A stretch of 64,000 nt of DNA from an uncultured Eubacteriales bacterium (GCA_934729465.1 CAKVEP010000009.1:14215-78214), one strand, 5' to 3'. Positions 1 to 7,339 are shown, counted from the first letter of the stretch. Notes: generated by a model not told the origin, from the letters alone. Made by a program: numbers and translations.

Positions 1-141
1 GCCGTAAGGGCGAATTATCATGCATCCCTTTACGCTTGAATAATCCATAAGTTCGGCTTTTTTAACAATGTCTGTATACCATTTAGCAAAATCCGTACTC
101 ATGGAAGTGATGTCTTCAACCAGTTTTTTTTGCTGTTTCAT
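1..141 (-). CDS. proS: Prolyl-tRNA synthetase, N-terminal fragment cut by the window edge
   Basis: Charges tRNA-Pro with proline in the cytoplasm. Only the first 47 codons are visible. The translation starts MKQQKKLVEDITSMSTDFAK and continues into a stretch ending KGCMIIRPYG. This is the characteristic start of the short eukaryote/archaeon-like ProRS found in many Clostridia and Bacteroidetes, where the W-Y-T and D-Y-S-S-V-K-G-C-M-I-I-R-P-Y-G residues are strongly conserved. The ATG is at 141-139, with a purine-rich AAAGGA about 14 nt upstream, which is a rather long spacing. A good minus-strand promoter precedes it (185-213). The remainder of the gene lies outside the window, so intactness cannot be judged. 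Confidence 0.88.
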   Translation of the reverse strand, partial: MKQQKKLVEDITSMSTDFAKWYTDIVKKAELMDYSSVKGCMIIRPYG

Positions 142-184
142 GTATAAAAATTCAATCCTTTCAATATTAATGCAGTTAAAAAGT

Positions 185-213
185 ATTATAACATTTATTA
201 TATATTAGTTCAA
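185..213 (-). promoter_or_regulatory. Sigma-A-type promoter of proS
   Basis: On the minus strand TTGAAC (213-208), a 17-nt spacer and TATAAT (190-185). The expected transcript start is about 35-40 nt upstream of the proS ATG. Confidence 0.75.
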
Positions 214-237
214 GCGTATAAACTTTTTACAAAAATG

Positions 238-266
238 TTTTCACATTTAATTTTTTATGATATAAT
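238..266 (+). promoter_or_regulatory. Sigma-A-type promoter of the CorC-family gene
   Basis: TTTTCA (238-243), a 17-nt spacer and TATAAT (261-266). It is divergent from the proS promoter and about 70 nt upstream of the coding sequence. Confidence 0.65.
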
Positions 267-319
267 ATATTTATTCTTGCGAAAATTTACTTTACTTGAT
301 AAAAAAGGGGGAAAAAATT

Positions 320-336
320 CTTGATTGTAAATCAAG
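320..336 (+). other. Hairpin between Shine-Dalgarno and start codon
   Basis: CTTGAT-TGTAA-ATCAAG forms a perfect 6-bp stem with a 5-nt loop. It sits between the AGGGGG Shine-Dalgarno (306-311) and the possible starts at 340 (TTG) and 349 (ATG). If folded, it brings the Shine-Dalgarno to about 11 nt from the TTG. Confidence 0.5.
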
Positions 337-339
337 AAA

Positions 340-1662
340 TTGCTCATTATGATAATACAAATAATTATATTGTTTGCGCTTATATTGCTTAATGCATTTT
401 TCGCTATGTCTGAAATCTCGATAGTCACGCTTAACGACAAAAAAATAAAACGAATGGCAGCTAACGGTCACCAAGGAGCCATAAAAGTATTAAAGCTGAC
501 TGAAAATTCTAACGATTTTCTGGCAACTATACAAGTTGGAGTTACGTTGTCGGGATTTTTAACATCTGCGTCGGCTTCTATGAGTTTTTCGGGAGTACTT
601 GCAGATGCGTTGTCGTTTTTGCCTGTGCCAAGACACGCTGTTGAGGTTATGTCTACTGTCATAATAACGCTGATTCTATCTTACTTTTCGCTTGTTTTAG
701 GAGAGCTTGTCCCTAAAAAAATAGCCATGCAACACGCAGAAACCGTATCATTTAAGGTCGTCGGGATACTTCTTGCCATAGCTGCTGTGTTTAAACCGTT
801 TATAGCTTTACTTTCACATTCGATGAACTTGGTTGTTAAACTTATAGGATTTAATCCAAACGCAAGCGAACAGGTCGTTACCGAAGAGGAAATACTAATG
901 CTTGTTGACGCCGGTGAGGAAAAGGGTATGATTGAAGAGCAGGCTAAGGATATGATAGCTAACATATTCGAGTTCGACAACACGACCGTTGACGAAATTA
1001 TGACTCACCGCACAGACCTTGTTGCTGTTGAAGAAAACAGTAATTTATATGAAGTCGCACAGGTCTCCATAAAAGAGGGCAGGTCAAGAATACCTGTATA
1101 TAAGGATGATTTCGACAACATAATCGGGGTTATATACGTTAAAGACCTTTTGAAATATATTGGTAAAGCCTCGCTTAGTGAAGTTAAAATTACGGATATA
1201 ATGAGGTCGATAGCTTATGTGCCGGGGTCTAAAAGGTGTAACGAGCTATTCAGAGAGTTCACCGCCTTGAAAAGACACATAGCTGTTGTTGTTGACGAAT
1301 ACGGTGGAACTGAAGGAATTGTCACTATGGAGGACTTGGTTGAATCTATAGTTGGGAATATTCAGGATGAATACGACAACGAAGAAGAGGAAATAAGACG
1401 TATTAACGACAACACTTTCACCGTTGATGGGACAACCTTACTCTATGAAATAGAAAATTTAACCGGAATAAAAATTCCGAGCGGCGACTACGACACAATA
1501 TCAGGCTACATCGTTGACAAACTTGGAAAAATTCCTAAAAAGGGTGAGCATGAATCTGTTGAAGTGGGCAAAGTAAAATTTACGGTTCAGGAAGTAACGC
1601 AGCGGCGTATTTCTAAAATACAGGTTGAGATACAATCCGATGCCTTACCTGAAAATTCTTGA
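340..1662 (+). CDS. HlyC/CorC (CNNM) family membrane transporter/regulator with CBS pair
   Basis: Predicted integral membrane protein of the CNNM/CorC family, linked to Mg2+/Co2+ handling or other ion efflux. Domains in order: a DUF21 transmembrane region in roughly the first 180 residues, with hydrophobic segments near 1-20, 65-85, 95-115 and 130-165; a linker with E-E-E-I-L-M-L-V; a tandem CBS pair starting near residue 220 (IMTHRTDLVAVEE); and a C-terminal CorC_HlyC domain with G-D-Y-D-T-I-S-G-Y. At 440 residues it is the normal family length. The start is uncertain: TTG at 340 or ATG at 349. The only good Shine-Dalgarno (AGGGGG, 306-311) is separated from both by a 6-bp hairpin. The 3' end overlaps the convergent small gene at 1587-1865 by 76 bp. 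Confidence 0.9.
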   Translation: MLIMIIQIIILFALILLNAFFAMSEISIVTLNDKKIKRMAANGHQGAIKVLKLTENSNDFLATIQVGVTLSGFLTSASASMSFSGVLADALSFLPVPRHAVEVMSTVIITLILSYFSLVLGELVPKKIAMQHAETVSFKVVGILLAIAAVFKPFIALLSHSMNLVVKLIGFNPNASEQVVTEEEILMLVDAGEEKGMIEEQAKDMIANIFEFDNTTVDEIMTHRTDLVAVEENSNLYEVAQVSIKEGRSRIPVYKDDFDNIIGVIYVKDLLKYIGKASLSEVKITDIMRSIAYVPGSKRCNELFREFTALKRHIAVVVDEYGGTEGIVTMEDLVESIVGNIQDEYDNEEEEIRRINDNTFTVDGTTLLYEIENLTGIKIPSGDYDTISGYIVDKLGKIPKKGEHESVEVGKVKFTVQEVTQRRISKIQVEIQSDALPENS

Positions 1663-1865
1663 GTTTTTTCTTTAAGGTAGGTTGTGTTTAAAGCTTTTGA
1701 TGAAATATTAAAATTGTACCAATCCTTAACTTCGGTGTAAGCTTTTGGATTGGTATTTTTTAAGGCGTACACTCCACACACTATTATTAGACTTGCAATT
1801 ATTTGTGCTATAACAAAAAATGAACCCCGCTCGTTATTTTTGTTTTCATATTCGTTTTCATTCAT
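1587..1865 (-). CDS. Small single-pass membrane protein, unknown function
   Basis: 92 residues: a polar, Asn/Glu-rich N-terminus of about 15 residues, one hydrophobic segment near 16-36 (FFVIAQIIASLIIVCGVYAL), then a polar extracytoplasmic tail. The start is supported by an AAAGGGG Shine-Dalgarno 7-8 nt before the ATG at 1865. The arrangement resembles the membrane-anchor end of Clostridial M23-type peptidases, but no catalytic domain follows, so it could be a remnant of one or a stand-alone small protein. The last 25 codons are antisense to the 3' end of the CorC gene. I do not recognise a family. Confidence 0.55.
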   Translation of the reverse strand: MNENEYENKNNERGSFFVIAQIIASLIIVCGVYALKNTNPKAYTEVKDWYNFNISSKALNTTYLKEKTQEFSGKASDCISTCILEIRRCVTS

Positions 1866-1907
1866 GGTAATTCCCCTTTGAATTTCTTTTTTAACTTATT
1901 TTTCTTA

Positions 1908-1936
1908 TTTACATTTTTAATTTTTTATGTTATAAT
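1908..1936 (+). promoter_or_regulatory. Promoter for the 55-aa peptide gene, tmcAL and folC
   Basis: TTTACA (1908-1913), exactly 17 nt, then TATAAT (1931-1936). It lies 74 nt before the ATG at 2010. Confidence 0.7.
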
Positions 1937-2009
1937 AATATTAGTTTTAAAGTATATTTAGAACATAATTTGTGGATTTGTTATTGATGATGAGAGGGGA
2001 TTAATTAAT

Positions 2010-2177
2010 ATGAACTGTAAAGTGTATGATTTTAATAAAGATGAGAGCCAAAATAAAAACAGTGAAAAAAAACATAAAAAAATAGATAAACGTAAATTAA
2101 TGATAAGAACCGTTGCAATTGTTTGTACAGCTTTGATTTTCGGTACTTTCTGTGCATCTTTGCTTTTTTACTTTTAA
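2010..2177 (+). CDS. 55-residue Lys-rich small membrane protein
   Basis: ATG at 2010 with Shine-Dalgarno GAGGGGA ending 10 nt upstream; TAA at 2175-2177. The product has a strongly basic cytoplasmic N-terminus (ten Lys/Arg/His between residues 16 and 33) and one hydrophobic segment from about residue 32 to the end (IRTVAIVCTALIFGTFCASL). It reads as a single-pass protein with its N-terminus inside. It lies only 6 nt before tmcAL, which has no convincing Shine-Dalgarno of its own, so the small gene may drive tmcAL translation by coupling. I recognise no family. Confidence 0.6.
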   Translation: MNCKVYDFNKDESQNKNSEKKHKKIDKRKLMIRTVAIVCTALIFGTFCASLLFYF

Positions 2178-2183
2178 AATAAA

Positions 2184-3377
2184 ATGAAAATTTCTGCTGT
2201 TATAAGCGAGTTTAATCCATTTCATTTAGGTCATCAGTATTTAATAAATAAAATAAGAGAAAACGGAACCACTCATATCGTTGCGGTAATGAGTGGTAAT
2301 TTTGTTCAGCGTGGCGAACCTGCTATGTTTTCAAAATGGAGCAGAGCCAAAATGGCGTTAACAAGCGGAGTGGACTTAGTTATCGAAATACCTGTTGCTA
2401 TGAGCGTGTCAACCGCTCAGAGGTACGCTTACAAGGGTATTGAGATTGTAAATTCGCTGGGGTGCGTTGATGCTTTGTGTTTCGGGAGCGAGTGCGGGGA
2501 TACTAAAGCTTTAGAAATCGTCAGCGACGCTTTACTTGAAAACCATATCTTTGACGATATTAAGAGCTATCTTTCAAGGGGGATGACGTATGCAAAAGCC
2601 AGAGAGTGCGCCATAGATGAACGTTTGGGTCTAGGTTTTAAGGGGATTGTTTGTCAGCCGAACAACATCCTTGCGATAGAATACATTAAGGCGATAAAAC
2701 AAATGAAATGTGAGTTTTCGTTTGAAACTATAAGTCGTGTTGGAGCGCAGCATGACTCTAAAAATAGGAGCGGCGATGGGATTGTTTCGGCGTCACTGAT
2801 AAGAGATTTTGTTAAAAAAAATATAGAAATATGTGGGTATGTTCCGAGCGAAAGTGAAAAAATTATTTTGAGAGAAACTGAATTGGGCAATGCTCCGGCG
2901 GATATTTTGAATGTCGAAAGAGCTGTGCTTGCGAAAATGCGTAGTCTTGATGTTCAAGACATTTTAAATTTGCCAGACATAAGCGAGGGTATTGAACACA
3001 GAATATTAAATGCCGTAAAAGATGCGAGGTCGATTGACGACCTATATTTTAAAATTAAGACCAAGAGATATACGATGTCGAGAATACGAAGAATTGTGTT
3101 ATCATCGCTCCTTGGCATTACGAATAAGGCTCAGGAAGCGGGTGTACCGTATATCAGGGTGTTGGGGTTTAGTCAAAGGGGAAAAGACGTTTTAGCATTA
3201 ATGAAAAATACTGCAAAACTTCCTGTTATCAGTAGCTATTCTCAGGTGAAAAGACTTGGGGTGGAGTGTGAAAAAGCTTTTGAGCTTGAAAATAAAACGT
3301 CAAATTTGTATTCTCTGATGACGCCTAAAGTTCAGCCGTGCGACATGGAAAAGACTTCTAAAATTATAGTAATTTAA
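2184..3377 (+). CDS. tmcAL: tRNA(Met) cytidine acetate ligase
   Basis: Forms N4-acetylcytidine at the wobble position of elongator tRNA-Met, using acetate and ATP (acetyl-adenylate intermediate). It is the bacterial YlbM/TmcAL family. The nucleotidyltransferase motif is intact at residues 9-17 (EFNPFHLGH), followed by the conserved S-G-N-F-V-Q-R-G-E-P-A and K-W-S-R-A-K-M-A-L segments and C-F-G-S-E. Length 397 is typical. It is co-directional with folC, with 13 nt between the tmcAL stop and the chosen folC start. It starts 6 nt after a 55-residue membrane peptide gene and lacks a clear ribosome binding site, suggesting translational coupling. Confidence 0.92.
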   Translation: MKISAVISEFNPFHLGHQYLINKIRENGTTHIVAVMSGNFVQRGEPAMFSKWSRAKMALTSGVDLVIEIPVAMSVSTAQRYAYKGIEIVNSLGCVDALCFGSECGDTKALEIVSDALLENHIFDDIKSYLSRGMTYAKARECAIDERLGLGFKGIVCQPNNILAIEYIKAIKQMKCEFSFETISRVGAQHDSKNRSGDGIVSASLIRDFVKKNIEICGYVPSESEKIILRETELGNAPADILNVERAVLAKMRSLDVQDILNLPDISEGIEHRILNAVKDARSIDDLYFKIKTKRYTMSRIRRIVLSSLLGITNKAQEAGVPYIRVLGFSQRGKDVLALMKNTAKLPVISSYSQVKRLGVECEKAFELENKTSNLYSLMTPKVQPCDMEKTSKIIVI

Positions 3378-3390
3378 CAAGGTGATAAGA

Positions 3391-4695
3391 GTGGAATATA
3401 ACGATACTTTAAAAAAAATACATTCATTTGAACGTCTAGGAATGAAACTCGGGTTAGACCGTATGCAAAAATTACTGGGATTAATGGGTAATCCTGAGAA
3501 AAAATTAAAGTTTATCCACGTTGCCGGGACGAACGGTAAGGGTTCTGTTTGTACTATGTTGGCGTCTGTCATGGAGCAGGGCGGCTACAAAACCGGACTT
3601 TACACTTCTCCGGCGGTTATAGACTTTAGAGAGCGGATTAAGGTTAACGGACAAATGATTAAAAAAAATTCTCTTATTAAAATCACAAATAATATAATTA
3701 ATGTACTTGAAAGTATTGATGACGAGGATTTTAAAATAACGGAGTTTGAGCTTGTAACAGCGATAGCATTTGAGTATTTTTTCGAGGAAAAATGCGATGT
3801 TGTAGTACTTGAAACGGGTCTTGGCGGAAGGTTTGACGCAACTAATGTTATAGAGCGTCCTTTACTCTCGATTATCACTTCAATATCGTTTGACCACACT
3901 AAGATTCTTGGAGACACTTTGGAAAAAATAGCTTTCGAAAAATGTGGTATTATAAAAGAAAAATGTGATGTTGTGGTTTATCCCGACCAAGAGGCTGGGG
4001 TTATGGATGTTATTAAAAATCAGGCGAAGTTAAAGAAAAGTAAGGTTTTTATTCCGGATTTAGATAAGGTAAAAATTGTGGGCGAAGGGTTGTTTACTGG
4101 GACTAAAGTTTTATTTGACGGCTTAGAATACCACATGAATTTTGTGGGGAAGCATCAGATTAATAATTTATGTACGGCGCTTAAAGCTTTAAAAATTTTA
4201 GGTAAACGCTTTAATATTAGTCAAGCAGCTATTTTTGAGGGTATAGACAAAGCTAAAGTTCCGGCAAGAACCGAAATTTTACTTAAAAATCCCTTGATAA
4301 TATTAGACGGTTCTCACAATATTTCAAGTGTTAGCGCTCTTTATGATGTTGTGACGCAGTATGCTAAAGGGAAAAATTTAAAGGCGATAGTTGGTATGCT
4401 AGCCGATAAAGACGTTGAGGCATCGTTTAGTAAGATATTACCCATTTTTAAAGAGGTAAGTATAGTTAGTCCTAATAGCTTCAGGGCGCTGAGTGTTCAG
4501 AATGCTTTAAGTATTGCACTAAAATACAACAAAAACTCAAAATCCTATGATTCCCTTGAAAATGCGATTGAACAGGCAGTTTCTAGTTTACAGGATAACG
4601 ATGCTTTAATAATGTTTGGTTCGCTGTACTTATCTTCTGAAATTAAAAAAATATTTAACCAAAAATATTCTCTTGACACTCTTCAAAAAATTTAG
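3391..4695 (+). CDS. folC: Folylpolyglutamate synthase / dihydrofolate synthase
   Basis: Mur-ligase-family enzyme that joins glutamate to dihydropteroate and extends folate polyglutamate tails. The P-loop is clear near residues 44-53 (HVAGTNGKGS), followed by the Y-T-S-P segment, the central E-T-G-L-G-G-R-F-D-A-T-N motif and the D-G-S-H-N motif of the C-terminal domain. I place the start at GTG 3391, where AAGGTGA lies 5 nt upstream. The in-frame GTG at 3382 lies inside that Shine-Dalgarno. Length is about 434 residues, normal for the family. The last codons contain the promoter of the following tRNA gene. Confidence 0.92.
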   Translation: MEYNDTLKKIHSFERLGMKLGLDRMQKLLGLMGNPEKKLKFIHVAGTNGKGSVCTMLASVMEQGGYKTGLYTSPAVIDFRERIKVNGQMIKKNSLIKITNNIINVLESIDDEDFKITEFELVTAIAFEYFFEEKCDVVVLETGLGGRFDATNVIERPLLSIITSISFDHTKILGDTLEKIAFEKCGIIKEKCDVVVYPDQEAGVMDVIKNQAKLKKSKVFIPDLDKVKIVGEGLFTGTKVLFDGLEYHMNFVGKHQINNLCTALKALKILGKRFNISQAAIFEGIDKAKVPARTEILLKNPLIILDGSHNISSVSALYDVVTQYAKGKNLKAIVGMLADKDVEASFSKILPIFKEVSIVSPNSFRALSVQNALSIALKYNKNSKSYDSLENAIEQAVSSLQDNDALIMFGSLYLSSEIKKIFNQKYSLDTLQKI

Positions 4696-4701
4696 TAGAA
4701 T
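4673..4701 (+). promoter_or_regulatory. Promoter of tRNA-Ala embedded in the 3' end of folC
   Basis: TTGACA (4673-4678), 17 nt, TAGAAT (4696-4701). The -35 and spacer are coding sequence and the folC TAG stop (4693-4695) directly abuts the -10. Transcription would begin a few bases before the mature tRNA 5' end at 4712. Confidence 0.7.
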
Positions 4702-4711
4702 GAAAGGAGAC

Positions 4712-4787
<76 letters not shown>

Positions 4788-4803
4788 ATTTTATTGTGTA
4801 AGA

Positions 4804-4838
4804 AAACTGTGCGATTTTTGCGCAGTTTTTTTATTTTT
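4804..4838 (+). terminator. Rho-independent terminator after tRNA-Ala
   Basis: Nine-base-pair stem AAACTGTGC / GCGCAGTTT (one G-U pair) with loop GATTTTT, followed by a T-rich run. Confidence 0.85.
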
Positions 4839-4961
4839 AAGACGTAAATAAAATTTTAGGTGTAACTAATTTATAATTAGGTAGGTGTTCTGTAAATATT
4901 TTAATTCGTGAATTTTTCAGTATACCTTGAAAGGTTGGCTATGTATCTTACTGAAATTAAT

Positions 4962-4990
4962 AACCCCACCGATTTTACCCGGTGGGGTTT
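4962..4990. terminator. Bidirectional terminator hairpin
   Basis: Perfect 10-bp stem AACCCCACCG / CGGTGGGGTT with an 8-nt loop. It lies 21 bp beyond the stop of the minus-strand gene at 5011 and serves as its terminator; it could also back up termination of the tRNA transcript. Confidence 0.75.
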
Positions 4991-5010
4991 AGTTAATTAT
5001 TCTAAATCGT

Positions 5011-5946
5011 TTAAGATATATTTACGCCCAGAAATTTAGCAAATCTATCAATGTCGAAAGTTTCTATAGTAGGGGAAATATAAGGGGTATAATAGTCTGA
5101 GGATATTTCAGTTAGTGGAGGAAAATAGTAGTCATCGGCTTCTTCGAGTATGTCGAAGATAGAGGTTGGAATTATGGAAACCGACGGCGAATTATCAACG
5201 AGTATAACGATATTTCCCTCTAGTACGGCGGAGGCGGCGGTGTCGGGACGCTCGCTATGCTTTATTTTAGGAAATGGATTATACCATTTATTTTTAAAGA
5301 GAGCTTCGGCTAAACTTTGCTGGTTCATAGTTAGAGAGTCCACGTTTAAAGACGATATTCTTTCTGTTATTGAGGAAAGAAGCTTTTTATCGACTTTATC
5401 TTCCATGTAACAAAGAACTACGTCTGTTTTCGATATAGAGCCAACATTAATAAGCTTCATGGAAAGGTTCGTATTACGAATACGCCGACGTATGAGAGCG
5501 GTGTTGCTTATTAAAGTTTCAACAAAGCCATCTCTCGAGCCTCTTAATACTTTGTCTTTTTCCGGCTCTTGGGTTTCTCTTTGGGGATAGGTCCTAACGT
5601 CTAGGAGGATAATCTTATCTAATTTATCTATTACTATTGCAAGCATACCTGAGAGAATATTTGTAGATGCTGAGTTTATGTCTTTTGAGCACGCCACTTC
5701 GATGTATGGAATACAATTCTTTATAAAAGTTTCACAGTTTTTAAAATCATCATCTGACTTAAGAGAATAAAAAAATTCCATTATTTTTTCCATAACCTCA
5801 TCTTTTGTGAAACCGTCTATAAAGAACATTCCCGCTTCACGACCATTTATGTTTATATCTCGAAATATTATGTCGAAAGACACATTTGTTCTAAGCTTTG
5901 ATTTTAGCTCAGAAATTGTTTTTTTAGCGTCTGTACTTATTGCCAC
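5011..5946 (-). CDS. GerA/SpoVAF-family spore germination protein, lacking the membrane domain
   Basis: The 311 residues match the cytoplasmic half of GerA-A/SpoVAF proteins: Y-P-Q-R at 120-123, E-P-E-K-D-K-V-L-R-G-S-R-D-G-F at 127-141, N-T-A-L-I-R-R-R-I-R at 148-157, then E-R-P-D...L-E-G and LVDNSPSVSIIPT near 232-262, ending with the D-D-Y-Y motif. Family members normally continue with about five transmembrane helices (total around 480-500 residues). Here the reading ends with a polar tail and a stop, and a terminator hairpin follows at 4962-4990, so no broken downstream remnant remains. GTG start at 5946 with Shine-Dalgarno GAGGTGA 6 nt upstream. It may be a soluble derivative, or a truncated gene kept intact by selection. 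Its role in germination is unproven. Confidence 0.8.
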   Translation of the reverse strand: MAISTDAKKTISELKSKLRTNVSFDIIFRDININGREAGMFFIDGFTKDEVMEKIMEFFYSLKSDDDFKNCETFIKNCIPYIEVACSKDINSASTNILSGMLAIVIDKLDKIILLDVRTYPQRETQEPEKDKVLRGSRDGFVETLISNTALIRRRIRNTNLSMKLINVGSISKTDVVLCYMEDKVDKKLLSSITERISSLNVDSLTMNQQSLAEALFKNKWYNPFPKIKHSERPDTAASAVLEGNIVILVDNSPSVSIIPTSIFDILEEADDYYFPPLTEISSDYYTPYISPTIETFDIDRFAKFLGVNIS

Positions 5947-6020
5947 GCTACATCACCTCAAGAGGTAGTTTATCCCAATAATTACTATATATTATTTAAT
6001 ACATTATTTACTAAAACCTC

Positions 6021-6049
6021 TTGCATAAACGAAATTTTTATTATATAAT
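6021..6049 (+). promoter_or_regulatory. Sigma-A-type promoter of the anti-sigma/STAS operon
   Basis: TTGCAT (6021-6026), 17 nt, TATAAT (6044-6049), 22 nt before the ATG. This looks like a vegetative rather than a sporulation promoter. Confidence 0.7.
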
Positions 6050-6070
6050 AATAATAAAGGAGTTGGTTAG

Positions 6071-6514
6071 ATGTCAGAAAATGTTAAAGCTGAGATAGAA
6101 GCTAGGGCTGAGGTTGATGAATGGAAAAAGGTTAGAGATTTTTTGAAAAAGCAATTTGATTCTTTAAAAATAGAAGATGAAAAATATAAGAAAAATATGA
6201 TTTTAGTTTGTGAGGAAATATTTTCAAACATTATAAACCACGCTTACGCTGATAAAAAAGGTAGAATTTCTATATCTGTTGGTAAAGAAAGACAGACACA
6301 AATCGAGAAAGAAGTCGAGATGCTTTCTATTGTTTTTAAGGATAAAGGCATTAAATTTAATCCGCTTCAGTCTAAACCTGGCAAAATTTCAGGTAAGGCT
6401 ATAGAAAGAAAAATCGGCGGAATGGGGCTTCACATGGCAAAAAGTATGGTAGACGAAATAGAATATCAAAATATTAATGGAGAGAATGTGCTTAAACTCA
6501 CTAAAATGTTATAG
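6071..6514 (+). CDS. RsbW/SpoIIAB-like ATP-binding anti-sigma factor kinase
   Basis: GHKL-type ATPase of the anti-sigma serine kinase class, expected to bind a sigma factor or other target and phosphorylate a STAS antagonist. The N box is at residues 48-58 (CEEIFSNIINH), a G1-like box is at F-K-D-K-G-I-K-F-N-P near 88-97, and the G2 box is G-G-M-G-L-H-M near 115-121. 147 residues is the usual size. It forms a two-gene unit with the STAS protein 21 nt downstream, giving the kinase/antagonist half of a partner-switching module. No sigma factor gene is adjacent. The sequence does not match SpoIIAB closely enough to name it so. Confidence 0.85.
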   Translation: MSENVKAEIEARAEVDEWKKVRDFLKKQFDSLKIEDEKYKKNMILVCEEIFSNIINHAYADKKGRISISVGKERQTQIEKEVEMLSIVFKDKGIKFNPLQSKPGKISGKAIERKIGGMGLHMAKSMVDEIEYQNINGENVLKLTKML

Positions 6515-6535
6515 ACAAAAAAAGGAGGCTTTATA

Positions 6536-6868
6536 ATGGAAATAGAAAAGGTGTTGCAAGGAGAAAAAACTATAATATATGTAAATGGTAGGCTGGATAT
6601 TCAAACAGCTCCCGAATTTCAGGATGAATTAGACGAGATTATTGGAGAAGAAAAAACAAATTTAGTTTTAGATTTAAAAGAAGTAGATTATGTAAGTAGC
6701 GCAGGGTTAAGGGCAATTTTGTATATTCAGAAGAAGTTAGACACAATTGAAGGTTCAACTATGATTGTTAAAAATGTTTGTCCCGACGTTATGGAAGTTT
6801 TTGAAATGACAGGTTTTACAGAATTTTTAAAAATAGAAAATTCACAAGAAGAATCCCACGAAGCTTAA
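6536..6868 (+). CDS. STAS-domain anti-sigma factor antagonist (SpoIIAA/RsbV-like)
   Basis: 110-residue single STAS domain, the expected phosphorylation partner of the kinase encoded just upstream. The switch region VDYVSSAGLR is at 50-59, with Ser54/Ser55 as the candidate phosphorylation site; the surrounding fold signature (N-G-R-L-D at 17-21, L-V-L-D-L near 43-47, F-E-M-T-G-F near 88-93) is intact. AAAGGAGG lies 10 nt before the ATG. A strong terminator follows. Without a linked sigma factor, the target may be a distant sigma factor or a non-sigma partner. Confidence 0.87.
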   Translation: MEIEKVLQGEKTIIYVNGRLDIQTAPEFQDELDEIIGEEKTNLVLDLKEVDYVSSAGLRAILYIQKKLDTIEGSTMIVKNVCPDVMEVFEMTGFTEFLKIENSQEESHEA

Positions 6869-6888
6869 ATTTAATACACTTAAACAAA

Positions 6889-6921
6889 AACCTCGCTTTT
6901 TACATAAGCGAGGTTTCTTTT
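6889..6921. terminator. Bidirectional terminator
   Basis: Stem AACCTCGCTT / AAGCGAGGTT (10 bp, 7-nt loop) with T-rich flanks on the plus strand and an A-rich left flank. It terminates the STAS operon and, read on the minus strand, the small gene whose stop codon (6902-6900) lies in its loop. Confidence 0.9.
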
Positions 6922-7271
6922 GCGAAGATATCGTTTTCAGGATTATAAAACCAAACTTTACCGAATTTTCTATAAAAATCGTATGGCAGATTATTAATAA
7001 TTGAACCGGCTGCTCTAACAATGGCTCTAATCGACAAACTTGATTTATTGCATTCGCTCCATTTAGGACCGCATATTTGGTCTGTGACGTCGTCGGTAAC
7101 TTGTCCACGCCTTCTAACCACCAAGTCTAAAGCGGATTTTAGTTCTTCAAATTCATCGTCGGAGAAGTCAAGTTTCTTTTGAATAAATTTTTCACGAACT
7201 TCTTTTTCGTCTTTAAGCGTTAGAATTTCTTTTATGAAATCCTCGCTTGAGTATAAGTGTTGATACTCCAA
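6900..7271 (-). CDS. 123-residue protein with Nif11-like N-terminal region, unknown function
   Basis: The start is best placed at TTG 7271-7269 (MEYQHLYSSEDFIKEI), 10 nt after AAAGGA. An upstream ATG at 7328 lies before the likely transcript start. Residues 8-45 (E-D-F-I-K-E-I-L...E-V-R-E-K-F...L-D-F-S-D-D-E-F-E-E-L) resemble the helical Nif11/nitrile-hydratase-type leader domain. The rest (about 50-123) is not a leader: it has two Cys in Q-I-C-G-P-K-W-S-E-C-N and an aromatic C-terminus. No Gly-Gly cleavage motif is present. It has its own promoter and shares a terminator with the convergent STAS operon. The Nif11 resemblance is weak. Confidence 0.6.
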   Translation of the reverse strand: MEYQHLYSSEDFIKEILTLKDEKEVREKFIQKKLDFSDDEFEELKSALDLVVRRRGQVTDDVTDQICGPKWSECNKSSLSIRAIVRAAGSIINNLPYDFYRKFGKVWFYNPENDIFAKETSLM

Positions 7272-7310
7272 GTTTAGCACATCCTTTCTTGTAAAATATA
7301 ATGCACTAAA

Positions 7311-7339
7311 ATAATAACACTTTATCAAAAAAATATCAA
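7311..7339 (-). promoter_or_regulatory. Promoter of the Nif11-like gene
   Basis: On the minus strand TTGATA (7339-7334), 17 nt, TATTAT (7316-7311). The -35 begins 6 bp after the DUF4363 stop codon, so the small gene need not depend on read-through. Confidence 0.65.
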
